From Curvibacter cyanobacteriorum (GTDB taxonomy: Bacteria; Pseudomonadota; Gammaproteobacteria; Burkholderiales; Burkholderiaceae_C), in contig NZ_JAQSIP010000001.1 of NCBI RefSeq assembly GCF_028649475.1, positions 310,001 through 374,000 of the forward strand: DNA of 64,000 nucleotides, read 5' to 3'. Below are positions 17,769-24,387 of the stretch, piece by piece. A program made the position numbers and the translations under genes. The notes below the pieces were generated by a model, which saw only the letters and a list, made by a program, of their open reading frames with translations, had not been told where the DNA came from and made no database searches. Numbering within the stretch: the first letter of the stretch is position 1; each line of letters opens with the position of its first letter.

Positions 17769-17933
17769 GGCACGTCACTGGCGCCGGTGTGGCGGCTGGT
17801 ACCACCGCTGCGGGTGACCGGGTCGCGTGCCAGGGGTTATTGCGCCCTGGGCTGCACCGTGTGCAGAGCGCCGCTACCATCAGCGCCGTCGCCGGGGCTA
17901 CTTTGCCTGAACCGGCGCCTCAGGACCGGAGCC

Positions 17934-18098
17934 ATGCCCGACAAACCCTCCACCTTCCGTGGCAACAAATCCACCTTGCCCAGCAAGCCCTGCACGGTCT
18001 GCGGTCGCCCCATGACCTGGCGTCGGCGTTGGGCCAAAACCTGGGAAGACGTCAAGTACTGTTCCGATGCCTGCCGGCGCGCCAAAGGGGCTGCATGA
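17934..18098 (+). CDS. DUF2256 zinc-ribbon protein
   Basis: Encodes 54 residues. Two cysteine pairs, Cys20-x2-Cys23 and Cys43-x3-Cys47 (CTVCGRPM and YCSDACRR), form a likely zinc ribbon typical of DUF2256. The body is strongly basic, suggesting nucleic-acid contact. DUF2256 genes are commonly found next to photolyase/cryptochrome genes, as here; the stop overlaps the ATG of the next gene (ATGA). The function is unknown. Confidence 0.85.
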   Translation: MPDKPSTFRGNKSTLPSKPCTVCGRPMTWRRRWAKTWEDVKYCSDACRRAKGAA

Positions 18099-19297
18099 GC
18101 ACGGTGTTTGAGCCCACCTTGTCCGCCGCCTGGGCGCGGCTCGACGCGGTCGATGCCGAGGTCTACGCACGCACCCGCAACCACCTGGGGGCCGGTGCCA
18201 CAGGGTTGGGGCCGTACCTCACGCACGGCCTGCTGAGCAGTGCCGACGTGCTGGCCTCGGTGGCTTCGCGCCAGCCCCTGCAAGTGCAGGACAAACTGGT
18301 GTTTGAACTCGGTTGGCGCGCGTACTACCGCCATGTCTGGGCCCATCGGGGCGCGGGCATTGGGGTGTCCCTGCATGCCGGGCCCTTGCCTGACGAGGCC
18401 TACCGCCGGGCTTTGCCTGAGGACCTGCGGCAGGGGCGCACGGGCGTGCCGGTGGTGGACCAGGCGGTGCGTGCCCTCTACGAGACCGGCTACCTGCACA
18501 ACCATGCGCGCTTGTGGCTGGCCAGCCATGTGGTGCACCAGTGCAAGGTGCATTGGCGGGTCGGGGCCGACTGGCTGTATGGCCATCTGCTGGATGGCGA
18601 CCTGGCCAGCAATTTCATGAGCTGGCAGTGGGTGGCCGGCACCGGCAGCCACAAGCCCTATGTGTTCAATGCCGAGAACGTCGCCCGTTTTGCTCCCGAG
18701 GCCTGGCACAGCCCCGGCACGCTGCTCGACACCGACTACGAGACCCTGGACCGTCGCGCCCGAGATCCGGCATGGCGTGCGCCACAGGCGCCGCCCGGGG
18801 TGGCACCGGGTCTGAGCGAACCCCCCTTGTGCAGCCACCCGCCCGAGGCGCTGGGTTTCACAGCGCCGCAGCCCGACTTGGTGGCGGGGCGCGAGGTGTG
18901 GTTGGTGCACCCGTGGCAGCTGGGGACGTTGCCTGCGGACCTGCCCGCCGACGCTGTGGTGGTCGGGGTGGCGGTGGCTGATTTTCACCGCCAGCACCCC
19001 TGGAGCGAGCGGCGCTGGCACTTTGTGGGGCAGCGCCTCGCGGAGTTGGCTGCGCTGCGTTGGTTTGGCAGCGCGGCCGAACTCGCGCACGCCCTGGGCG
19101 GAGCCCGTCGGGTGCGCTGTGTGGCCGATCCACACCTGGTGCCCTGGCTGCCCGAGGAGGCCGCGGGGGTCGAGTGGGCACCGGCCCCGTCGGTGTTCCT
19201 GACGGTGGCGCGCCGCTGTGACTCGTTTTCGGCGTGGTGGAAGCAGGCGGTGCCAGCGCGCGGTTCGGTGCAGGACACCCTGCTGCAGTCGGGGTGA
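18095..19297 (+). CDS. photolyase-like protein with N-terminal FAD domain (apparently permuted)
   Basis: Encodes 400 residues. Residues 1-215 are a photolyase/cryptochrome FAD-binding domain: GLGPYLTHGLLS, ELGWRAYYRHV, TGVPVVDQAVRAL, GYLHNHARLWLASH and WQWVAGTG (177-184), followed by YVFNAENV. The usual N-terminal alpha/beta antenna domain is absent. After a Pro-rich linker, residues 267-390 alternate strands and helices (EVWLVHPW, AVVVGVAVADF, a WSERRWHFVGQRLAEL helix) in the order expected of an alpha/beta photolyase domain, so the architecture looks reversed. It overlaps its neighbours by four bases on both sides. Substrate and DNA-repair activity are unknown. Confidence 0.82.
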   Translation: MSTVFEPTLSAAWARLDAVDAEVYARTRNHLGAGATGLGPYLTHGLLSSADVLASVASRQPLQVQDKLVFELGWRAYYRHVWAHRGAGIGVSLHAGPLPDEAYRRALPEDLRQGRTGVPVVDQAVRALYETGYLHNHARLWLASHVVHQCKVHWRVGADWLYGHLLDGDLASNFMSWQWVAGTGSHKPYVFNAENVARFAPEAWHSPGTLLDTDYETLDRRARDPAWRAPQAPPGVAPGLSEPPLCSHPPEALGFTAPQPDLVAGREVWLVHPWQLGTLPADLPADAVVVGVAVADFHRQHPWSERRWHFVGQRLAELAALRWFGSAAELAHALGGARRVRCVADPHLVPWLPEEAAGVEWAPAPSVFLTVARRCDSFSAWWKQAVPARGSVQDTLLQSG

Positions 19298-20784
19298 GCG
19301 CTGTGGTGGCTGACGCTGGCCCGACGGCCTTGGTCTGGTTCAAGCGCGACCTGCGGCTGCGTGACCACGCGCCGCTGGCGCAGGCGCAGCATTTCGAGCG
19401 TGCCATCGGGCTGGTCCTGATCGAGCCCGATTGGTTGGGCAGCCCTGAATGCGACCCGCGCCATGTGGCGTTCCTGCTCGATGCGGTGCGCTCGCTGCAG
19501 GACGAACTCGCTGCCTTGGGTCTGCCCTTGCTGGTGCGCGTGGGCGAGGCGGTGTCGGTGCTGGAGGCCTTGCGCCGTGAGCACGGCATCACCCACCTGT
19601 TCAGCCACGAGGAGACCGGTCCGGGCTGGAGCTACGCGCGCGACCTCGCGGTGGCGGCCTGGAGCCGTCAACAAGGCGTGCTCTGGCGCGAGTGGACCCA
19701 AACCGGGGTGGTGCGGCGCCTGCGCTCGCGTGCCGGCTGGGCCCGCCGCTGGGCGCAGCGCATGGACGCCCCCGAGGCGGCGCCAGTGCGCGGCTTCAAG
19801 GGCCCGCCGGGGCTTTGGCCTGACCCTTTGCCGACCTGGTCCACCCTGGGGCTGTCACCGCCCCTGCTGACGCCTCCGCCCGCGGGCGAGGCGGTGGCTT
19901 GGGAAACCCTGCACAGCTTTCTCGGTGGCCGCGGGCGCGATTACCGGCGTGCCTTGTCCAGCCCCCTGACAGCCGAGTCGGGCTGCAGCCGCCTCAGTGC
20001 CCACCTGGCCTTTGGCACGCTGTCCATGCGCTGTGTGCACCAGGCCACCGAGGCCGCAATGCTCGGCACGCCGGACCGGGCGCTGGCCTATGGCCTGCGG
20101 GGCTTTGCCTCGCGCCTGCGCTGGCATTGCCACTTCATGCAGAAGCTGGAGGACCAGCCCAACCTCGAATGGCGCAACCTGGCCCGTTCGGTGGACGGGC
20201 TGCGCGCGGGCGACGGTGTGCATCCCGACGGCGTGGACCAGGAGCGCCTGCAGGCCTGGTGCGAAGGGCGAACCGGTTACCCCATGGTCGACGCCTGCAT
20301 GCGCCAGTTGCGCGCCACCGGTTGGCTCAACTTTCGCATGCGTGCCATGTTGGTCAGCTTTGCGGCCTACCACCTGGGCCTGCATTGGCGTGCGCCGGGC
20401 CTGTTTTTGGCGCGGCAGTTCCTGGACTTTGAGCCTGGCATCCACTGGTGTCAGATGCAGATGCAGTCGGGCACCACGGGCATCAACACCTTGCGCATCT
20501 ACTCGCCCGCCAAGCAGGCGCTGGACCAGGACCCCCTGGGTCACTACCGCCGGCAGTGGTTGCCCGAGTGGGGCACGCCGGCTTACCCGTCGCCCTTGGT
20601 GGATGAGCGCCAGGCGGTGGCGGCCATCAAGCAGCAGCTGTACACCTTGCGCCAGCAGCCCGAATCGCGGGCCGAGGCGGCGGCGATCCAACAGCAGCAC
20701 GGATCGCGCACGAGCGGTCTGCCACCGACCGCGAGGCGATCCCGCAGCGCGCGGCCCGACAGCACGCAAGGCAGTCTGTTCTGA
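19294..20784 (+). CDS. cryptochrome/DNA photolyase family protein
   Basis: Encodes 496 residues in the normal order. The alpha/beta domain starts LVWFKRDLRLRDHAPL (13-28). The FAD-binding domain has SRLSAHLAFGTLSMR, GRTGYPMVDACMRQLRATGWLNFRMRAM and FLDFEPGIHW, then MQSGTTGINTLRIYSPAKQ in place of the class I N-G-W-Q-W-A-A-G-T-G motif. That variant is typical of a distinct proteobacterial clade. It probably repairs UV photoproducts or senses blue light. The start is GTG 19294, overlapping the previous stop. The last 50 residues are a basic, disordered tail. Confidence 0.9.
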   Translation: MSAVVADAGPTALVWFKRDLRLRDHAPLAQAQHFERAIGLVLIEPDWLGSPECDPRHVAFLLDAVRSLQDELAALGLPLLVRVGEAVSVLEALRREHGITHLFSHEETGPGWSYARDLAVAAWSRQQGVLWREWTQTGVVRRLRSRAGWARRWAQRMDAPEAAPVRGFKGPPGLWPDPLPTWSTLGLSPPLLTPPPAGEAVAWETLHSFLGGRGRDYRRALSSPLTAESGCSRLSAHLAFGTLSMRCVHQATEAAMLGTPDRALAYGLRGFASRLRWHCHFMQKLEDQPNLEWRNLARSVDGLRAGDGVHPDGVDQERLQAWCEGRTGYPMVDACMRQLRATGWLNFRMRAMLVSFAAYHLGLHWRAPGLFLARQFLDFEPGIHWCQMQMQSGTTGINTLRIYSPAKQALDQDPLGHYRRQWLPEWGTPAYPSPLVDERQAVAAIKQQLYTLRQQPESRAEAAAIQQQHGSRTSGLPPTARRSRSARPDSTQGSLF

Positions 20785-20924
20785 AGTGGGGCGGGACCCG
20801 CGCGACCCATCTGAAACGCCACCGGCGTTGGGGTTGAAAAGTATCACTTTTGTATCCCTTCTGCGCGGCGTCAATTAGTTCACCAAACGCTGTCTGCGCA
20901 GGGCGCGGCCGCCCTGGCCTTCGG

Positions 20925-20953
20925 TTGTAAGGGGGGGGGGATGGCGCTATGAT
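20925..20953 (+). promoter_or_regulatory. promoter with G10 tract in a 17-bp spacer (phase-variation candidate)
   Basis: TTGTAA (20925-20930) and TATGAT (20948-20953) are separated by exactly 17 bp, of which ten are an uninterrupted G tract (20931-20940). Transcription would start near 20960, about 100 bases before the carrier-protein gene. A hairpin TTCAGCAG/CTGCTGAA (20996-21030) lies in the leader. Slipped-strand changes in the tract would alter spacing, as known for porA of Neisseria meningitidis. Confidence 0.7.
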
Positions 20954-21058
20954 CGCCGAAGCATTTTGTTACCAATGTGGCGGCATGTTGTACTTTTCAG
21001 CAGCAGGCTTCCGCAGACCGCCCTGCTGAATCGCGACCCCGATTTCCCCCAATAAATC

Positions 21059-21310
21059 ATGAACAACACATTGCGTGAAATTTTCGCCAAGCAAGGCCGC
21101 TTGGCTCAAGCCCTCGAGGGGCTCAGTGATGACGCGGACCTCTTCGCCGCCGGCCTGGACAGCCTGGCCATCGTCAACGTGATGCTGGCCGTGGAGGACA
21201 GCTTTGACGTCGAGATCCCCGACGAGCACCTCAACCGCGCCACTTTCTCCAGCATCTCTGCCTTGGCCGCCGTGCTGCAAAAGCTGCAGGCCGAGCAGCA
21301 TTCGGCATGA
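21059..21310 (+). CDS. acyl/aminoacyl carrier protein
   Basis: Encodes 83 residues of the acyl-carrier-protein fold. The phosphopantetheine site is Ser35 in AGLDSLAIVNVMLAVE. It is not FabD-operon AcpP but a dedicated carrier in an amino acid:[carrier protein] ligase cluster, so it probably carries an amino acid as a thioester. Its 3' end overlaps the flavoprotein gene by four bases. No strong Shine-Dalgarno is seen before the ATG. Confidence 0.9.
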   Translation: MNNTLREIFAKQGRLAQALEGLSDDADLFAAGLDSLAIVNVMLAVEDSFDVEIPDEHLNRATFSSISALAAVLQKLQAEQHSA

Positions 21311-22515
21311 GCGCCGTCATGGAGCGCGACCTGACGTCGCCCACGTCGGGCCAGCGGCCTGCGTCCGACTGGCGGGCTGCGGCCACGGCCATCGCGACCG
21401 CGGCAGCCCGCCATGCGGACGAAGTGGACCGCGAGGGCCGCTTCCCCGCGGAGGCCGTGCAAGCCATGCGAGACTCCGGCCTGCTGGGGGCGTGGGTGCC
21501 GACCGAGCTCGGCGGTCCCGGCCACAGCCTGCGCGAGATCGCGGCCATGTGCGCACAGATTGGCGCCGCTTGCGGCGCCAGCGGCATGATCTTCGCCATG
21601 CACCAGATCAAGCTGTCCTCGGTGGTGCACCACGCGGGCTCGTCCGCCTGGTACCGCGCGTTCCAGCAACGCGTGGTCAAAGAGGCGCTGCTGCTGGGCT
21701 CGGTGACCTCCGAAGTCGGGGTGGGGGGCGACATCCGCCGCTCCATCGCAGCGGTGCAGCGCGACGGTGACCGCTTCACCTTGCAAAAGCACGGCTCGGT
21801 GGTGTCGTATGGCGCCTATGCCGACGCCTTGCTGATCACCGCGCGTGCCGATGAACAGGCGCCGCCCAATGGGCAGGTCATGGTCACCGTGCTCAAGGAC
21901 CAGTACCAGCTGGAGCGCACGGGGCAGTGGGATGCGATGGGCATGCGCGGCACCTGCAGTGATGCCTTCATGATCCGCGCCGAGGCCCCGGCCGAGCAGA
22001 TCTTCGAGGCCCCGTTTGCCGACATCATCGCCAACACCATGCTGCCGGTCTCGCACATCCTGTGGGCCAGCGTTTGGTTTGGCATTGCCAACAGCGCGCT
22101 CCTGCGGGTGCGCGCCCACCTGCGTGCCGCCATGAAGGCCGCCGGCGGCAACCTGCCCGCCGCTGCGACCCAGTTGCCTGACCTGGTGGCGCAGATGCAG
22201 TTGCTGCATGCGCGCTTGCAATCGGCCATCAGCCGCTTCGAGGCCGCACTGGCCACGGGCAACGGGCCGTTGCCGATGTCGTTGACGACGGACCTGACGC
22301 TGCTCAAGAGCACCATGTCGGAGGGCTGCCTGGCCGTGGTTCAGCAATCGCTGAGCACGGTTGGCTTTGCGGGCTACCGCACCGAAAGCCCGGCCGCTTT
22401 GGGTCGCCACCTGCGTGACCTGCATTCCGCGCCCCTGATGATCAACAACGCTCGCCTGATCGAAACCATGAGCAGCTTCCTGCTGCTGGACCCTTTGCAG
22501 TTTGGACTTGCCTGA
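21307..22515 (+). CDS. acyl-CoA-dehydrogenase-like flavoprotein
   Basis: Encodes 402 residues of the acyl-CoA dehydrogenase superfamily: N-terminal helical domain, a beta domain with LLGSVTSEVGVGGDIRRS, and a C-terminal helical domain. The C-terminal YEGT-type motif that supplies the catalytic Glu in standard enzymes is replaced by RHLRDLHSAPLMINNARL, closer to the Acyl-CoA_dh_2/flavin-oxygenase branch. It may oxidise or hydroxylate the aminoacyl group on the carrier protein. It overlaps the carrier gene and is one base before the ligase gene. Confidence 0.85.
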   Translation: MSAVMERDLTSPTSGQRPASDWRAAATAIATAAARHADEVDREGRFPAEAVQAMRDSGLLGAWVPTELGGPGHSLREIAAMCAQIGAACGASGMIFAMHQIKLSSVVHHAGSSAWYRAFQQRVVKEALLLGSVTSEVGVGGDIRRSIAAVQRDGDRFTLQKHGSVVSYGAYADALLITARADEQAPPNGQVMVTVLKDQYQLERTGQWDAMGMRGTCSDAFMIRAEAPAEQIFEAPFADIIANTMLPVSHILWASVWFGIANSALLRVRAHLRAAMKAAGGNLPAAATQLPDLVAQMQLLHARLQSAISRFEAALATGNGPLPMSLTTDLTLLKSTMSEGCLAVVQQSLSTVGFAGYRTESPAALGRHLRDLHSAPLMINNARLIETMSSFLLLDPLQFGLA

Positions 22516-22516
22516 C

Positions 22517-23428
22517 ATGGATGCCACCCCCACTTTCCTGGAGCAATTGATTGCCGCCGGCCACCTGATCCCCATGGGGGTCGATGGCCTGTATGGCAAG
22601 AGTGGCGTGTTTGAGGACATCCTCGACAAGCTCGACCGCCTGATCAGCCGCCACGGTGCGGCCCAGCAGGCCGAGGTGATGCGCTTCCCGCCGGCGATTT
22701 CGCAGCAGAACTTCGAAGAAAGCGAATACCTCAAGACCTTCCCGCACTTTGCCGGCACCGTGCATTGCTTTTGTGGCGACGAGCGCGAGCACCGCCGCGT
22801 GCTGGACTGCGTGGCCGAGGGCAAGGACTGGACCGAGGGCCAGAAAGCCTCGGGCGTGGTGCTGACGCCGGCCGCCTGCTACCCCTCGTACCCGGTGATC
22901 GCGCGCCGTGGCCCCTTGAGCGAGCAGGGGGTGACGCTGGATCTGCTGTCGTATTGCTTCCGCCATGAGCCCTCGCTCGAGCCGACCCGCCTGCAACTGT
23001 TCCGCATGCGTGAGTACGTGCGCATGGGCACGCCCGAGCAGGTCTTGGCCTTCCGCCAGCATTGGCTCGAAGAGGGCGAGAAGATGATGCGTTCGCTGGC
23101 GCTGCCGCTGATCATCGACGTCGCCAACGACCCCTTCTTTGGCCGGGCGGGCCGCGTGCTGGCCGCCAGCCAGCGCGAGCAAAAGCTGAAGTTCGAACTG
23201 CTGGTGCCGGTCAACAGCGAAGAGAACCCGACCGCCTGCCTGAGCTTCAATTACCACATGGACCATTTCGGCCTGATCTGGGCGCTGCGCACCCCGGGCG
23301 ACGAAGTGGCCCACACCGCCTGCGTGGGCTTCGGCCTGGAGCGCATCACCCTGGCCTTGTTCCGCCACCACGGTTTCGACCCCAAGGCCTGGCCGGCCGA
23401 GGTGCAAGCGGTGCTCGGAGGGTTTTGA
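22517..23428 (+). CDS. amino acid:[carrier protein] ligase, SerRS-like
   Basis: Encodes 303 residues: a class II synthetase catalytic core like archaeal SerRS with no tRNA-binding domain. Motif 2 is CFRHEPSLEPTRLQLFRMREY (147-167) and motif 3 is GFGLERITLALFRHHG (271-286). Cys121, Glu166 and Cys269 fit the Cys-Glu-Cys zinc site of that enzyme type. Characterised homologues (Bradyrhizobium and Agrobacterium) adenylate an amino acid, often Gly or Ala, and load it on the phosphopantetheine of a neighbouring carrier protein. The neighbours here match. The actual amino acid is unknown. Confidence 0.92.
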   Translation: MDATPTFLEQLIAAGHLIPMGVDGLYGKSGVFEDILDKLDRLISRHGAAQQAEVMRFPPAISQQNFEESEYLKTFPHFAGTVHCFCGDEREHRRVLDCVAEGKDWTEGQKASGVVLTPAACYPSYPVIARRGPLSEQGVTLDLLSYCFRHEPSLEPTRLQLFRMREYVRMGTPEQVLAFRQHWLEEGEKMMRSLALPLIIDVANDPFFGRAGRVLAASQREQKLKFELLVPVNSEENPTACLSFNYHMDHFGLIWALRTPGDEVAHTACVGFGLERITLALFRHHGFDPKAWPAEVQAVLGGF

Positions 23429-24384
23429 TGCCCGCGGTCGCGCCTGTTTTCACCCCGCACCCTGTTCACGCCGCCGAGCGCCACTGGCCCCAGTCCAACT
23501 GCAGTCTGGACCTGTGGATCGGCTACCTGCACAGCCTGGGCCTGGCCCCGGAGGCGCTGATGGGCGCCCTGGTGCAGCTCGACTTTGAGGGCGACCAGTT
23601 CAGCTTCTGCAAGTTCGACGCCACCGACCTGAGCCGCCTGTACGGGCTGGTGCTGCGCGAACTGGCCCTGTACGACCGTTTGCAGGACCACATCGTGACC
23701 CAGGTCGCGCGCGGCCATCTGGTGCTGGTGGAGCTGGACGGCTACCACCTGCCGGACACGGCGGGCACCTCGTACCACCGCGAGCATAGCAAGACCACGG
23801 TGGGCATCCAGGCCATCGACCCCGAGCGCCAGACCCTGAGCTACTTCCACAACTCGGGCTTCTACACGCTGGAGGGGGCCGACTACGCGGCCCTGTTCGC
23901 GGTCGATGCGCAGGACCGTCAGGCCACAGGGGCCCTGCTGCCGTACACCGAGTACCTGCTGCGCAAGCAGCCCGCGCTGCAGGGCGAGGCGCTCAAAGCA
24001 GCTGCGCGCGAGGCCTTGGCGCGTCACCTCGCTGGGGCCCCGGTGGAGAACCCCTTCCGGGTCTACCAGCGCCAATACGACGCCGATCTGGCCCGCGTCA
24101 TCGCGCGGGGCAACGACTACTTTCACCTCTACGCCTTCAACCACTTTCGCCAGTTCGGTGCGGTGTTCGGTCTGCTGGAGGCGTTCCTGCAGTGGCTCGG
24201 CGATCCCGCGCTGCAGCCCCTGGCCGCGCACTGCGACCAGATCGCGGCCAAAGCCAAGCTGATGCAGTTCCGCGTGGTGCGAGCGGTGGCGCGGCAGCGG
24301 CCCGATGACTCGGGCCTGATCCTCAACGACATCGCCGCCCACTGGGATGCCGTGATGGCGGGCTTGCGCGCCCACGTGCACTGA
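23428..24384 (+). CDS. DUF1839 protein, possible papain/BtrH-like aminoacyltransferase
   Basis: Encodes 318 residues of DUF1839, a family repeatedly found beside SerRS-like carrier-protein ligases. I see NCSLDLWIGYLHSLGLAPEAL with Cys25, VLVELDGYHLP, then YHREHSKTTVGIQAIDP with His120 and Asp131. The order and spacing resemble papain-like C39 peptidases and the butirosin transferase BtrH, which moves an acyl group from a carrier protein to a sugar. The similarity is my inference. The start ATG overlaps the ligase stop (TGATG). The remainder is alpha-helical. Confidence 0.8.
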   Translation: MPAVAPVFTPHPVHAAERHWPQSNCSLDLWIGYLHSLGLAPEALMGALVQLDFEGDQFSFCKFDATDLSRLYGLVLRELALYDRLQDHIVTQVARGHLVLVELDGYHLPDTAGTSYHREHSKTTVGIQAIDPERQTLSYFHNSGFYTLEGADYAALFAVDAQDRQATGALLPYTEYLLRKQPALQGEALKAAAREALARHLAGAPVENPFRVYQRQYDADLARVIARGNDYFHLYAFNHFRQFGAVFGLLEAFLQWLGDPALQPLAAHCDQIAAKAKLMQFRVVRAVARQRPDDSGLILNDIAAHWDAVMAGLRAHVH

Positions 24385-24387
24385 ACC

